Shown here one piece after another: positions 1 through 8,687 of a stretch of 64,000 nt of DNA. Below the pieces are notes generated by a model. It did no database searches. It had not been told where the DNA came from and saw only the letters and a program-made list of their open reading frames with translations. The first letter of the stretch is position 1, and the number at the start of each line of letters is the position of its first letter. A program made the translations under genes and the position numbers. Source of the stretch: JAAGZL01 sp050291365 (GTDB taxonomy: Bacteria; Pseudomonadota; Gammaproteobacteria; Chromatiales; Chromatiaceae); assembly GCA_050291365.1 (NCBI GenBank), contig JBNKJS010000025.1, positions 1-64,000 of the forward strand, given 5' to 3'.

Positions 1-91
1 GGGCCAAGGGCCAAGGGCCAAGGGCCAAGGGCCAAGGGCCAAGGGCCAAGGGCCAAGGGCCAAGGGCCAAGGGCCAAGGGCCAAGGGCCAA
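1..91. repeat. Heptamer tandem array (GGGCCAA, 13 copies)
   Basis: Thirteen uninterrupted, identical copies of GGGCCAA run from the first base of the window, so the array may continue upstream. No reading frame of interest crosses it. It lies next to a second, 14-bp array, and the octamer GGGCCAAG recurs in the flgF-flgE spacer near 19063. Function unknown; it may simply be slippage-prone DNA. Confidence 0.95.
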
Positions 92-132
92 CAGATGATG
101 GCCGAGCAATATAATATGTCAAGAAGTTTTTT

Positions 133-244
133 TAGCCCTGACAGCTCGGCCCTGACAGCTCGGCCCTGACAGCTCGGCCCTGACAGCTCGGCCCTGACAG
201 CTCGGCCCTGATACCTCGGCCCTGATACCTAGGCCCTAATCCCC
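133..244. repeat. 14-bp tandem array (CGGCCCTGACAGCT / CGGCCCTGATACCT)
   Basis: Eight consecutive 14-bp units are visible. The first is imperfect, the next four read CGGCCCTGACAGCT, then two read CGGCCCTGATACCT, and a decayed unit lies within sbcB. The array crosses the 3' end of sbcB (minus strand), so its stop codon at 229-231 lies inside the repeat. Similar fragments occur near 5402-5425 and 19078-19108. Confidence 0.9.
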
Positions 245-1668
245 AGCCCCAGCTCAGGCCAATCCGCTAACTCTGAGAAGATACCCCGCTCCCGCTCCCC
301 CAGCTCCGGATCAATCATCATCCTAGCCAACCGGGAACGGTAATCATCCAGGGTTATACCGGCATCGGCCATAGGATTGGTGAGTCGGTCCAGGCGAAAC
401 TCTTCCCAGCGCCCCCTCTCATCCGCCGAGAGGCTGTCAGGCCAGTTACGGGCACGATATCGAAACAGCATCTCTGGCAAACGTCCATCTTCAAAATCAA
501 GATCCAGATCCGCCAACTCTGCCACCTGGGTGGTACGCACATATTCCATAAGACGCCTATCCGCATCAGAGAAAAAACCGCCGCCATACAGGGCTTGATC
601 AGGATCAGAAATAGATTCGAACTCCCGCCCGGTGTATACCTGCTTAACCTTTGCATCCAGTCTGGCCTGTAGAATCATCTCAAGATGTCCTTCAGCTTTA
701 GCTATATCAATATGCCACTCTGCCGCTGCAGCATCCGTGAGTGTATTCATAGGTACCACCACCGGACATTTGTTAATATGCACCTCTTTTAAAGGAATAC
801 GCTCTACACCATCCGGCAGCTCAGCCTGAGCGGTAAAGACCCGCTGCTGGATCTCTTCTACGCTCAACTCTATCAAGGGGGTTGGATCAACCCGCAGATC
901 ATATACAACCACAGAATTGCGGTTGACCGGGTGATTTACCAAGGGAGCCACCATGGCGATACATCCATCTCTGGCAGGATATTTCGACGAAACATGCAAT
1001 ACCGGCTGCTTGGTCGCAACATTCAGCTGCTCAGCAACCATGCGCTTGTTGCGCATGTTTAGCTGATGATCAAACAGGCGCGGCTGCTTCTGCTTGATCA
1101 GCTTAGCCATGGCGATTGTGGCATACACATCGGAGAGGGCATCGTGGGCATCGACATGTTCAATCCCGTTGGCCTTGGTCAACTCTTCCAGGCGAAAGCT
1201 GGTGACCCCATCCTCTTTGATAGGCCACTCAATACCATCTGGACGCAGGGCCCGGGTAAGACGCACTACATCAATGATGTCCCAACGGGAGTTGCCGTTC
1301 TGCCACTCTCTGGCATAGGGATCGAAGAAATTGCGATAAAGGCCATAACGGGTGAACTCATCATCGAAACGTATATTGTTATACCCCACCGAACAGGTCC
1401 CGGGCGTCGCCATCTCCTGATGAATGGCAGCAAAAAACTCCGCCTCAGCAACACCCTTGGCCAGAGCATGTTGTGGCGTGATGCCGGTTACCAGACAGGC
1501 CTCCGGGTGGGGCAGCATATCATCCGACGGTCTACAGTACTGAACCAGTGGCTTGCCCACCACATTCAGCTCCGCATCGGTTCTGATTCCGGCAAACTGA
1601 GAAGGACGGTCCCGCCTGGGGTCAGTTCCCCAGGTCTCGTAGTCGTGCCAGTAGAAGGTCAGTGCCAT
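229..1668 (-). CDS. sbcB: Exodeoxyribonuclease I
   Basis: Predicted 3'-to-5' single-strand DNA exonuclease acting in mismatch repair and recombination in the cytoplasm. The 479-residue product matches the usual family length of about 475. The N-terminus has the DEDDh Exo I motif (HDYETWG, Asp9 and Glu11), followed by an Exo II-type segment (GYNNIRFDDEF) and an Exo III-type HDALSDVYAT. The C-terminal half has the helical extension typical of ExoI. The start is an ATG giving MALTFYWHD. The gene is read towards the window start, and its last codons and TAG stop lie inside a 14-bp tandem array, so the extreme C-terminus may be strain-variable. Family assignment is secure; the effect of the repeat is inference. 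Confidence 0.96.
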   Translation of the reverse strand: MALTFYWHDYETWGTDPRRDRPSQFAGIRTDAELNVVGKPLVQYCRPSDDMLPHPEACLVTGITPQHALAKGVAEAEFFAAIHQEMATPGTCSVGYNNIRFDDEFTRYGLYRNFFDPYAREWQNGNSRWDIIDVVRLTRALRPDGIEWPIKEDGVTSFRLEELTKANGIEHVDAHDALSDVYATIAMAKLIKQKQPRLFDHQLNMRNKRMVAEQLNVATKQPVLHVSSKYPARDGCIAMVAPLVNHPVNRNSVVVYDLRVDPTPLIELSVEEIQQRVFTAQAELPDGVERIPLKEVHINKCPVVVPMNTLTDAAAAEWHIDIAKAEGHLEMILQARLDAKVKQVYTGREFESISDPDQALYGGGFFSDADRRLMEYVRTTQVAELADLDLDFEDGRLPEMLFRYRARNWPDSLSADERGRWEEFRLDRLTNPMADAGITLDDYRSRLARMMIDPELGERERGIFSELADWPELGLGIRA

Positions 1669-1700
1669 TGCTCTACTTTAACGTAAACAGCACCCACAAA

Positions 1701-1732
1701 AAAAGCCACCCAACCTAAGTTGGGTGGCTTTT
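1701..1732 (-). terminator. Rho-independent terminator of the rplS operon
   Basis: A perfect 13-bp stem (AAAAGCCACCCAA paired with TTGGGTGGCTTTT, loop CCTAAG) lies 24 bases beyond the rplS stop. Read on the minus strand it is followed by an uninterrupted T run, so it should end the ffh-to-rplS block before sbcB. Confidence 0.9.
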
Positions 1733-1755
1733 CGTATTCTTTAAGAATATCTAAG

Positions 1756-2100
1756 TTAGATCTTCTCTTTGATACGTGCTGCCTTACCGGTGCGTCCACG
1801 CAGGTAGTAGAGCTTGGCGCGACGCACGTCACCTCTACGGGTAACCTTGATCTCCTTGATCATTTGGCTATAGGTCTGGAAGGTACGCTCAACACCCTCT
1901 CCATGGGACATCTTACGTACAATGAACGATGAGTTCAGCCCACGGTTGCGCTTGGCGATCACCACGCCTTCATACGCCTGCAGACGCTCGCGGTCACCCT
2001 CGATTACCTTTACCTGGACGACCACGTTATCTCCAGGACCAAACTCTGGAACCTCGCGGTTCATCTGCTCGGCTTCAAGGGCCTCTATGATATTGCTCAT
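1756..2100 (-). CDS. rplS: 50S ribosomal protein L19
   Basis: Ribosomal large-subunit protein located near the 30S-50S interface. The 114 residues are the normal family length. The core GDNVVVQVKVIEGDRERLQAYEG, with the later YSQMIKEIKVTRRGDVRRAKLYYLRG, is diagnostic. It is the last gene of rpsP-rimM-trmD-rplS, 20 bases after trmD, and is followed directly by a strong terminator. Co-transcription with the upstream genes is inferred from spacing and the conserved order. Nothing unusual is seen. Confidence 0.98.
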   Translation of the reverse strand: MSNIIEALEAEQMNREVPEFGPGDNVVVQVKVIEGDRERLQAYEGVVIAKRNRGLNSSFIVRKMSHGEGVERTFQTYSQMIKEIKVTRRGDVRRAKLYYLRGRTGKAARIKEKI

Positions 2101-2120
2101 GGTCGTATTGCTCCTGTTTC

Positions 2121-2864
2121 TTAACTGGCGCCATTATGCGCCTCAATAAACTCTTCAAGTAATAACTGCTCTTCTTTGGTCAACTCACGGCCTTCTAGCA
2201 AATCTGGCCGACGTAACCATGTTCGTCCCAGCGACTGTTTAAGTCGCCAGCGGCGGATGGCCTCATGATTGCCACTCTTAAGCACCTCCGGCACCGACAT
2301 ATCCTCAAACAGCTCGGGCCGCGTATAGTGCGGACAATCCAGCAGGCCTTCAGTGAAGGAGTCCTGCTCTGCTGAGTCGGCGTCCCCGAGTACTCCGGGT
2401 AACAGCCTAATCACAGCGTCCATCAACACCAGGGCGGGTAGTTCACCGCCACTTAAAACATAATCGCCTATCGACCACTCTTCATCGACATAACGATCAA
2501 TAATTCTTTCATCAATCCCTTCATAGCGTCCGGCAATCAATATCATGCCATCCCGCTGAGCCAGCTCCCTAACCGCCGGCTGATCCATCTCTCTTCCTTG
2601 TGGACTCAGATAGGCCACCCTACTGTTCGGTGCCGCGTTTTTAGCTTCCTCGATGGCAGCCTGCAGGGGCTCCACCTTCATCACCATACCAGGGCCACCG
2701 CCATAGGGGCGATCATCCACTGTGCGATGTACATCGCTGGTGTAATCTCTGGGATTCCAGGTGACAAGCTCAGCCAGCCCCTTATCGAATGCCCGTCCGG
2801 TGACACCATCACCGATCATGGCCTGTAACATCTCCGGGAAGAGGGTCACTACGTCAAAACGCAT
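2121..2864 (-). CDS. trmD: tRNA (guanine(37)-N1)-methyltransferase
   Basis: SPOUT-class methyltransferase that places m1G at position 37 of tRNAs reading CNN codons, preventing +1 frameshifting; S-adenosylmethionine is the donor. The 247-residue product shows the trefoil-knot cofactor region (YLSPQGREMDQ, then AGRYEGIDER and SIGDYVLSGGELPA) and the C-terminal helical domain. Length and motifs are canonical. It sits between rimM and rplS with very short spacers, the standard proteobacterial arrangement, so a single transcript is likely. Confidence 0.98.
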   Translation of the reverse strand: MRFDVVTLFPEMLQAMIGDGVTGRAFDKGLAELVTWNPRDYTSDVHRTVDDRPYGGGPGMVMKVEPLQAAIEEAKNAAPNSRVAYLSPQGREMDQPAVRELAQRDGMILIAGRYEGIDERIIDRYVDEEWSIGDYVLSGGELPALVLMDAVIRLLPGVLGDADSAEQDSFTEGLLDCPHYTRPELFEDMSVPEVLKSGNHEAIRRWRLKQSLGRTWLRRPDLLEGRELTKEEQLLLEEFIEAHNGAS

Positions 2865-2873
2865 AATGCACCT

Positions 2874-3398
2874 CTAAAATTCCGGATCCCAGTCCACTTC
2901 CATTATCCCTGCATCGAGATCCACTCTCTTCACTACCTGGTCTATATAAGGTAGCAGCCGCTGCCGCTCGCCCTCCACCACCATCACATCGTTTGAACCG
3001 GTCTCAAACAGGTGATCCAACCTGCCCAGTTCAACACCCTCAATGGTCCTGACCCTAATACCTTCCAGGTCGATCCAGTAAAACTCATTTTCCCCTAAGT
3101 CTGGCAACTGATCACGTGGTATTGCGATATCCGTGTTGATCAGACTAGCCGCAACATCCCTATCATCAATGCCCGCCAACTTAGCGATTATACCCTTGCC
3201 GTGGGACTTACCCGTCTCTAGCTGGTACTCCTGCCAGTTGTCGTCAATCTTTAAATACCATTTAGGATATTTAAGGATATTGGTGAGAGACGAGGTGTGG
3301 GAAAACACCTTCACCCACCCTTTTACACCATACAGGCCGGAAATCCGGCCCAGGGTTACAAATTCCTGGCTAACCCCTGTAGTCACAGTGATAGCCAT
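2874..3398 (-). CDS. rimM: Ribosome maturation factor RimM
   Basis: 16S rRNA processing factor that binds ribosomal protein S19 during assembly of the 30S head. The product has 174 residues, with an N-terminal RimM beta-barrel (FVTLGRISGLYGVKGWVKVFSHT) and a C-terminal PRC-barrel-like part (NEFYWIDLEGIRVRT ... LPYIDQVVKRVDL). Both domains are intact. It lies 9 bases upstream of trmD and 43 bases downstream of rpsP in the conserved rpsP-rimM-trmD-rplS cluster. Confidence 0.97.
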   Translation of the reverse strand: MAITVTTGVSQEFVTLGRISGLYGVKGWVKVFSHTSSLTNILKYPKWYLKIDDNWQEYQLETGKSHGKGIIAKLAGIDDRDVAASLINTDIAIPRDQLPDLGENEFYWIDLEGIRVRTIEGVELGRLDHLFETGSNDVMVVEGERQRLLPYIDQVVKRVDLDAGIMEVDWDPEF

Positions 3399-3441
3399 TT
3401 TTCTCTGTACAAACGCCTAGATAAACCGACGTCTGATCAGA

Positions 3442-3690
3442 TCAAGCCGCTTTGGCGTGATCCTTGAGTAGCTTGGCTACGCGATCGCTAGTCTGAGCAC
3501 CCTGGGAAACCCAGTGATCCACACGCTCTCTTTCGATACGCAGACGCTCTTCGCCACCTGTAGCAATAGGATTAAAAAAACCTACGCGCTCAATGTAGCG
3601 CCCATCACGGGCACGGCGGCTATCAGCTACCACTATATGATAGAACGGACGTTTCTTAGCGCCAGTTCTTGCAAGACGAATTGTTACCAT
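3442..3690 (-). CDS. rpsP: 30S ribosomal protein S16
   Basis: Small-subunit ribosomal protein needed for 30S assembly. The 82-residue product begins MVTIRLARTGAKKRPFYHIV, which is diagnostic. I place the start at the ATG at 3690, because family members begin with MVTIRLAR and the upstream TTG two codons earlier would add two residues not found in relatives. It heads the rpsP-rimM-trmD-rplS run. The spacer to ffh upstream holds a palindromic repeat and may contain the promoter. Confidence 0.97.
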   Translation of the reverse strand: MVTIRLARTGAKKRPFYHIVVADSRRARDGRYIERVGFFNPIATGGEERLRIERERVDHWVSQGAQTSDRVAKLLKDHAKAA

Positions 3691-3814
3691 GTCCAACCCT
3701 TATGTTAATTCTATCGCGCACATCCAGCCGAACCAGCCGGAGGCAAGTAAACCGGGCATTTTACGCTATTTTTTCGGAAAGTGAAGCCTTTTTTACGGCT
3801 ATCCGCCCCCTCCT

Positions 3815-3880
3815 TGTAGGATCTCACTCCTCCGGGCTAAATGCAGGTCAGATCAATCGCCCGAGGGAGAGGGCTTCTAC
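3815..3880. repeat. REP-like palindromic element at the 3' end of ffh
   Basis: Left arm TGTAGGATCTCACTCCTCCG and right arm CCGAGGGAGAGGGCTTCTAC form an imperfect inverted repeat about 66 bp long. It belongs to the same family as copies near 6364, 32255, 35432 and 54653. Its right end contains the ffh stop codon (TAG, 3877-3879). Confidence 0.75.
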
Positions 3881-5265
3881 TGAAATGGAAATCCACCTGG
3901 ACCACCGGGGCCGCCCATACCACCAGGCATACCACCCTTGAGCCCACGCATCATCTTAGCCATACCACCGCCCTTCATCTTTTTCATCATTTTCTGCATC
4001 TGGGCGAACTGTTTGAGCATCTTGTTAACATCCTGCACTTGGGTGCCGGAACCAGTTGCAATGCGCCGCTTACGCGACCCCTTGATGACTGCAGGAAAGC
4101 GTTTTTCCTGTGGAGTCATAGAGTTAATTATGGCAATCACCTTTACGACCTCCTTGTCGTTTACCTGATTCTTTACATGATCTGGTAGATTACCCATCCC
4201 AGGCATCTTATCCATGAGCGAGCTAAGCCCTCCCATACTGGACATCTGCTCCATCTGCTCCTTGAAGTCCTCTAGATCGAACCCCTTGCCCTTTTGCAGC
4301 TTCTTGGCCAGCTTTGCAGCCTTCTGCTGATCTACCTTTGCCGTAACCTCCTCCACCAGGGAGGCCACATCCCCCATACCCAGGATCCTTGATGCTACGC
4401 GATCCGGGTGAAACGGCTCCAGGGCAGCGGTCTTTTCACCCACGCCCATGAATTTTATTGGTTTGCCGGTGATCTGACGAATAGATAGGGCAGCACCGCC
4501 ACGGGCATCACCATCGGTCTTGGTGAGGATTACACCGGTGAGCGGCAGGGCCTCATCGAAGGCCTTGGCGGTGTTGGCCGCATCCTGTCCGGTCATGCTA
4601 TCCACCACGAACAGGGTCTCGATCGGATTGATTGCCGAGTGCAGCTCCTTGATTTCGCCCATCATCTCCTCATCCACATGAAGACGACCAGCGGTATCGA
4701 TAATCAATACATCTTGAAATTTCTTTTTCGCCTGATCCAGAGCGTTGCGGGCAATGCTCAAAGGCTTCTGATCTGTAGCACTGGGGAAAAACTCGGCACC
4801 TACCTCTGTAGCCAGAGTCTGTAGCTGATCAATAGCGGCTGGTCTGTAGACATCGCAACTTGCAACCATCACCGACCTGTTCTGACTCTCTTTCAGCCAG
4901 CGTGCTAACTTGGCCACACTTGTGGTTTTACCTGAACCCTGGAGACCTGCCATTAGGATCACAGCCGGAGGCTGGGATGCCAGATTGAGAGACTCATTTG
5001 CCTCTCCCATAACCCGCACTAGTTCATCACTTACTATTTTGATCAATACTTGACCGGGGGTGAGGCTCCGCATCACCTCTTCGCCCAAGGCCTTCTCACG
5101 CACCTGATCAACAAAGGTCTTGACCACAGGCAGGGCTACATCAGCCTCCAGCAGGGCCATGCGCACTTCACGCATGGTGTCCTTTATATTATCTTCGGTG
5201 AGACGGCCCTGGCCTCGCAGCCTGTCCAGCACCCCACCCAGCCTATCTGTCAGATTATCAAACAT
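3877..5265 (-). CDS. ffh: Signal recognition particle protein Ffh
   Basis: GTPase subunit of the signal recognition particle. With 4.5S RNA it binds signal and transmembrane sequences of nascent chains and delivers ribosomes to FtsY at the inner membrane. The 462 residues show an N-domain four-helix bundle, the P-loop GLQGSGKTTS (about residue 107), the DTAGRL box, the TKTDGDARGG motif, and a methionine-rich M domain with an RNA-binding segment (GSRKRRIATGSG). The C-terminus is glycine- and methionine-rich. The stop codon falls in a palindromic repeat element, so the last residues may derive from that insertion. ypjD is divergent upstream, as in many Gammaproteobacteria. Confidence 0.98.
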   Translation of the reverse strand: MFDNLTDRLGGVLDRLRGQGRLTEDNIKDTMREVRMALLEADVALPVVKTFVDQVREKALGEEVMRSLTPGQVLIKIVSDELVRVMGEANESLNLASQPPAVILMAGLQGSGKTTSVAKLARWLKESQNRSVMVASCDVYRPAAIDQLQTLATEVGAEFFPSATDQKPLSIARNALDQAKKKFQDVLIIDTAGRLHVDEEMMGEIKELHSAINPIETLFVVDSMTGQDAANTAKAFDEALPLTGVILTKTDGDARGGAALSIRQITGKPIKFMGVGEKTAALEPFHPDRVASRILGMGDVASLVEEVTAKVDQQKAAKLAKKLQKGKGFDLEDFKEQMEQMSSMGGLSSLMDKMPGMGNLPDHVKNQVNDKEVVKVIAIINSMTPQEKRFPAVIKGSRKRRIATGSGTQVQDVNKMLKQFAQMQKMMKKMKGGGMAKMMRGLKGGMPGGMGGPGGPGGFPFQ

Positions 5266-5482
5266 AACTCTATTGGAATCCTGATATTAGAAACTTAAAA
5301 ACTAGTCGATCATTATAGCCATTAGTTGTTCAACTTAATATTAAAGTCACTTCTGTATGGCAAAAATGATTCGTCATGGGGCCTGACAGGGAATTCGAAT
5401 ACGCCTGGCCCTGAGAGCTGACGCCTGAGTCCTACATTCACCTCTTCACATCCTGCGGTCTAATGTGCGATTATCCATAAAC

Positions 5483-6292
5483 ATGAGCACAACAATAACC
5501 GCAATCCTCGCCATCGCCTGCTATGCTGCCGCGGCGATATTTATTGCTATCAGGCTCTTCAAGGAGCAAGGAAGCAAAAGGCCATCCAGGTCCACAGGTA
5601 TAGGACTGGGTTTGGCCGGTGTTATTCTACATACGGTCGTCCTGCACCAGAATATCCATCTCGAGAGCGGAATCAACCTGGGGTTTTTCAACGCCAGCTC
5701 TCTGGTAATGTGGATCATCCTGCTACTGCTTATGGTCTCCTCTTTGACTAAACCTGTTGAAAACCTTGGCATTGTGCTGCTTCCGATGGCGGTAATTGCC
5801 GTGGCTTTGGAGATGTATTTTCCCGCAACCAGGCTACTGCCAGCAGATTCAGCTTGGGGACTGAGGGTGCATGTACTCATCTCACTCCTGGCCTATAGCA
5901 TCTTTACTTTGGCCAGCGTGCAGGCAATATTGCTTTCGATTCAAGACCATCAACTGCGTCACCGCCATCCAGGTGGCTTTATCCGGGCACTACCACCACT
6001 CCAGACTATGGAACTGCTGCTGATTGAGATGATCGGGCTTGGCTTCATTCTTCTCACTTTCGCACTGGCATCGGGCCTAGCCTTTCTGGATGACATATTT
6101 GCCCAACATCTGGTGCACAAAACCGCACTATCCATCCTGGCCTGGATGGTATTTGGGACACTGCTGTGGGGACGTTTCAAATTCGGCTGGCGCGGCCGCA
6201 AGACCCTGATCTGGACCCAGGTTGGATTCGTGGTACTTGCGCTGGCCTATTTTGGAAGTAAGTTTGTGATTGAGTTGCTGCTTACCAAATGA
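5483..6292 (+). CDS. ypjD: YpjD/CcsA-like inner-membrane protein
   Basis: Polytopic protein of the CcsA/cytochrome c assembly superfamily, with about eight hydrophobic helices across some 269 residues. The region containing RVHVLISLLAYSIFTLASVQAI, HQLRHRHPGGFIRALPPLQTME and HKTALSILAW matches the YpjD type found next to ffh in Gammaproteobacteria. Its exact role is not established; the superfamily includes haem-handling proteins of cytochrome c maturation. I prefer the ATG at 5483; a GTG at 5465 would add six residues, and neither has a clear ribosome binding site. It is divergent from ffh and convergent with the flagellar genes. Confidence 0.85.
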   Translation: MSTTITAILAIACYAAAAIFIAIRLFKEQGSKRPSRSTGIGLGLAGVILHTVVLHQNIHLESGINLGFFNASSLVMWIILLLLMVSSLTKPVENLGIVLLPMAVIAVALEMYFPATRLLPADSAWGLRVHVLISLLAYSIFTLASVQAILLSIQDHQLRHRHPGGFIRALPPLQTMELLLIEMIGLGFILLTFALASGLAFLDDIFAQHLVHKTALSILAWMVFGTLLWGRFKFGWRGRKTLIWTQVGFVVLALAYFGSKFVIELLLTK

Positions 6293-6363
6293 TTGCCTTG
6301 CTAAAAAGACGGCCACAAAAGATTATTGGACAGGTAAAACTGGTGACGAACAGTTGATATTCT

Positions 6364-6442
6364 GTGGGGGCCCACTCCTCTGGGCGGTTATCTAGACTAG
6401 ACAAACCAGTTCACAAATCATCCGCAGGAGCGGACTAGTACA
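6364..6442. repeat. Degenerate REP-like palindrome between ypjD and fliT
   Basis: A left arm containing GGGGGCCCACTCCTCTGGGC and a right arm containing TCCGCAGGAGCGGACTAGTA resemble the TGTAGGAGCCC palindrome family but are decayed. The element sits between two convergent genes, a common position for such repeats. Confidence 0.55.
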
Positions 6443-6448
6443 CATGAA

Positions 6449-6775
6449 TCATCTACCCTGGATATCACGGTAAGCACCGACCGCTTGGCGTCCCGATGAA
6501 ATCTTATTCGCTAACCCGGAAAGCTCTTTTCTGCTCTCTGCCATAAGAGTCATGGTCTCCTTGTCCAGATCTGCAATCTTCTTAATCTGCTGCCTCAGCG
6601 CCGCAGGATCTGTAATGGCATCTTCATCCAGAGGAAAAGTTTTATCGAATAGCTTTTTTCTTTGCTGCTCAATGACCTGCACCTTTTCCCAATCACCCTC
6701 ACGGGCAATATTGAGCATTGAACTGCTCAGTTCAAGAATCTTATCAAGGTTTAATGTGATCTGATTAGAGCTCAT
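6449..6775 (-). CDS. Putative flagellar chaperone FliT-like protein
   Basis: Small 108-residue protein that is almost entirely helical and charged, with heptad-like patterns (LDKILELSSSMLNIAREGDWEKVQVIEQQRKKLFD). This is the size and layout of FliT-type export chaperones, which bind the filament cap protein FliD and can restrain the flagellar master regulator. Assignment rests on position: it directly follows fliS, overlapping it by one base (TAATG), at the end of fliC-flaG-fliD-fliS. Sequence similarity among FliT proteins is weak, so I give the family but no firm symbol. Confidence 0.75.
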   Translation of the reverse strand: MSSNQITLNLDKILELSSSMLNIAREGDWEKVQVIEQQRKKLFDKTFPLDEDAITDPAALRQQIKKIADLDKETMTLMAESRKELSGLANKISSGRQAVGAYRDIQGR

Positions 6776-7209
6776 TAACCAGCACTTGTTGCGGTACTTT
6801 CCGGAACAACCTGCTGTAGCTCTCCAGGCATAGCATCCCAGGCCTGCTTAACCTCTTTTAGCAGCGACGCCACCTCATCAAGCTTTTCAATGTCGTTATC
6901 CTTGTTTGCAATAACCAGGCATCTGACCATGTAGTCATACAGCCCTTCAAGGTTTGCTGCTATCTCCCCACCTGACTCTATATCCAGGCTTTCGCTTAAC
7001 CCTTGTATAATGGATATGGCCCAGCTGATATTTCGTCCTTTTTCTGCAAAATCCTCACGTTCAATCTGTCCACGCGCAAACGCAATCTTATCCAGCGCTC
7101 CTTCCATAAGCATCTGGATCAAACGATGTGGAGAGGCAAAGGATGTCTCGGTACCAACGGCTACCTTTCCGTATTGGCTAACTCCACGTTTTTGCATAGG
7201 GCTCATCAC
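6775..7209 (-). CDS. fliS: Flagellar export chaperone FliS
   Basis: Cytoplasmic chaperone that binds the C-terminus of flagellin and keeps it unpolymerised until secretion. The 144-residue product has the family signature near its N-terminus (SPHRLIQMLMEGALDKI) and the characteristic helical body (GRNISWAISIIQGLSESLD, then LEGLYDYMVRCLVIANKDND). It lies 17 bases after fliD and its stop overlaps the next start, so fliD-fliS-fliT are probably translated from one message. A short acidic, Ser/Thr-rich tail follows the conserved part. Confidence 0.96.
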   Translation of the reverse strand: MMSPMQKRGVSQYGKVAVGTETSFASPHRLIQMLMEGALDKIAFARGQIEREDFAEKGRNISWAISIIQGLSESLDIESGGEIAANLEGLYDYMVRCLVIANKDNDIEKLDEVASLLKEVKQAWDAMPGELQQVVPESTATSAG

Positions 7210-7226
7210 GACTCCTTAATTCATTA

Positions 7227-8579
7227 TTAGCTATTATTACCGGGTATCAAATTTGCCAGGATGCTAAGCTGTTGGTCCAAATAGTTGCTTGTGGCCGTCA
7301 AACTCGACATCAATGTATCCAACGCTGCATACTGTGCTCTATATCTTGCTTCGATCATCTCCAGGCGCAAGGTGAAACTATCAGCTGCGTCCTGAGTCGA
7401 TTCGATCTGGGCATTTAATCCGTCCTCTCTTGCATCCAGCAATCCATCATCATCCAGCATACTCTCCATCAGCTCACTCAGTCTGAACGCAAAACCCTGA
7501 TCATCATCAGAAAACAGCTCAGCCACAGAATCCAGATTGGTTGTTACCGCACTTCTCAGATCATCGCTTTCGATGCTCATAACTCCATATTTATCAAACT
7601 CGATACCAACATCATATAGAGAAGAATAATCACCACTCAAACCAGAAGCGGCCGTGTTAAAAACCGACAAAACCTGGTTTTGCAAGGTGCGTAGAGTGCT
7701 ATCACCGGAAAGCTGACTTGATCCTAGAGAGGATATAGTAGATTGAAGACTGTTGTACGCATCAACCATCTCTTGAATTGAACTGATGATAGAGTTGCTA
7801 TTTTGGGTGACGTTTAACTCCACAGCTGACGCGCTGGTATCCAACAGGGTTAGGGTCACCCCTTCGATAACATCGGTAATACTGTTTGAACTGCGCGTGA
7901 TGTTATAGGTGCCGTCTATCACGAGATCAGCGTCATCAGCAGCTTGAGTCTGCGCCATTCCCAACGGATCTGCGATAGGAGTTCCAACGTTATCTTCAAA
8001 CGCCAGGGACATGGCATTAGCTGTCCCTGTTTCATCGCTGGTAAGTGTGAGGTAGAAATTACTGGAATCTTCCTGAATAACACTGGCGGTAACACCTATG
8101 TTATTAGAGGCAGTGTTTATGGCTTCTGCTATCTCATCCAGAGTTTTAGCCCCTATCTCAACGCTGAAGTTATCAGACCCGATGGTGATCTCCATCGTGT
8201 CTCCGGCATTGCCAACAGTGGTTGTATCAGAATCTGCGAAAGAGTTTGATCCCTGCTTCTGAGCTACAGCAAGAGTGGTAACCTGGATATCGTAGGTGCC
8301 TGTTGCCGCAGAACTGCTGGCAGAGGCGGTAAAAATTGCCGTATCGGCAGAAGTTGCCGTAAACACATCAAAATCAGATGCTGCGCTAAGGGCATCTGCA
8401 GTATCTTTAAATGTAGAGATAGCGCTACGCAATTGTCCTATCGCGCTTAGCTCAGCCAGATAACCTGCCTCTTTCTGCTGCAGGCCTATCAGCGGCTGCT
8501 GCTCTATCGCCATTAGCTGCTCTACAATAGAGTTAGCATCAAGTCCCGAGCCTATTCCTAGTGCTGAAATTGTCGCCAT
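7227..8579 (-). CDS. fliD: Flagellar filament cap protein FliD
   Basis: Filament cap (HAP2) that sits at the growing tip and helps flagellin subunits fold and insert. The 450-residue product begins with the classic FliD N-terminus (ISALGIGSGLDANSIVEQLMAIEQQP), has a central variable region, and ends with the coiled-coil C-terminal domain needed for assembly. It is upstream of its likely chaperones fliS and fliT and downstream of flaG, separated by 155 bases that contain a strong hairpin. No convincing dedicated promoter was found in that gap. Confidence 0.97.
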   Translation of the reverse strand: MATISALGIGSGLDANSIVEQLMAIEQQPLIGLQQKEAGYLAELSAIGQLRSAISTFKDTADALSAASDFDVFTATSADTAIFTASASSSAATGTYDIQVTTLAVAQKQGSNSFADSDTTTVGNAGDTMEITIGSDNFSVEIGAKTLDEIAEAINTASNNIGVTASVIQEDSSNFYLTLTSDETGTANAMSLAFEDNVGTPIADPLGMAQTQAADDADLVIDGTYNITRSSNSITDVIEGVTLTLLDTSASAVELNVTQNSNSIISSIQEMVDAYNSLQSTISSLGSSQLSGDSTLRTLQNQVLSVFNTAASGLSGDYSSLYDVGIEFDKYGVMSIESDDLRSAVTTNLDSVAELFSDDDQGFAFRLSELMESMLDDDGLLDAREDGLNAQIESTQDAADSFTLRLEMIEARYRAQYAALDTLMSSLTATSNYLDQQLSILANLIPGNNS

Positions 8580-8665
8580 TGTCTTCTCGTTAACTACTGC
8601 TTCTTTGGTTCGTTCAGGCCATATTTGATCTATCCAAGGCCCGACCTATTTATCGGATCTGGTTG

Positions 8666-8687
8666 GGCGCCCCCGTTAAGGGGCACC
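8666..8687 (-). other. Stable hairpin between flaG and fliD
   Basis: GGTGCCCC and GGGGGCGCC arms form an eight-pair stem with a short loop on the minus strand. There is no following T run, so it is more likely an mRNA-stabilising or attenuating hairpin than a full intrinsic terminator. Confidence 0.5.

Noticed and set aside
133..244. CRISPR array
   Set aside because: Units are directly adjacent without unique spacers; the same holds for 56150-56240.
1066..1686. 206-codon plus-strand frame opposite sbcB
   Set aside because: Antisense shadow of sbcB, whose domain motifs are all on the minus strand.
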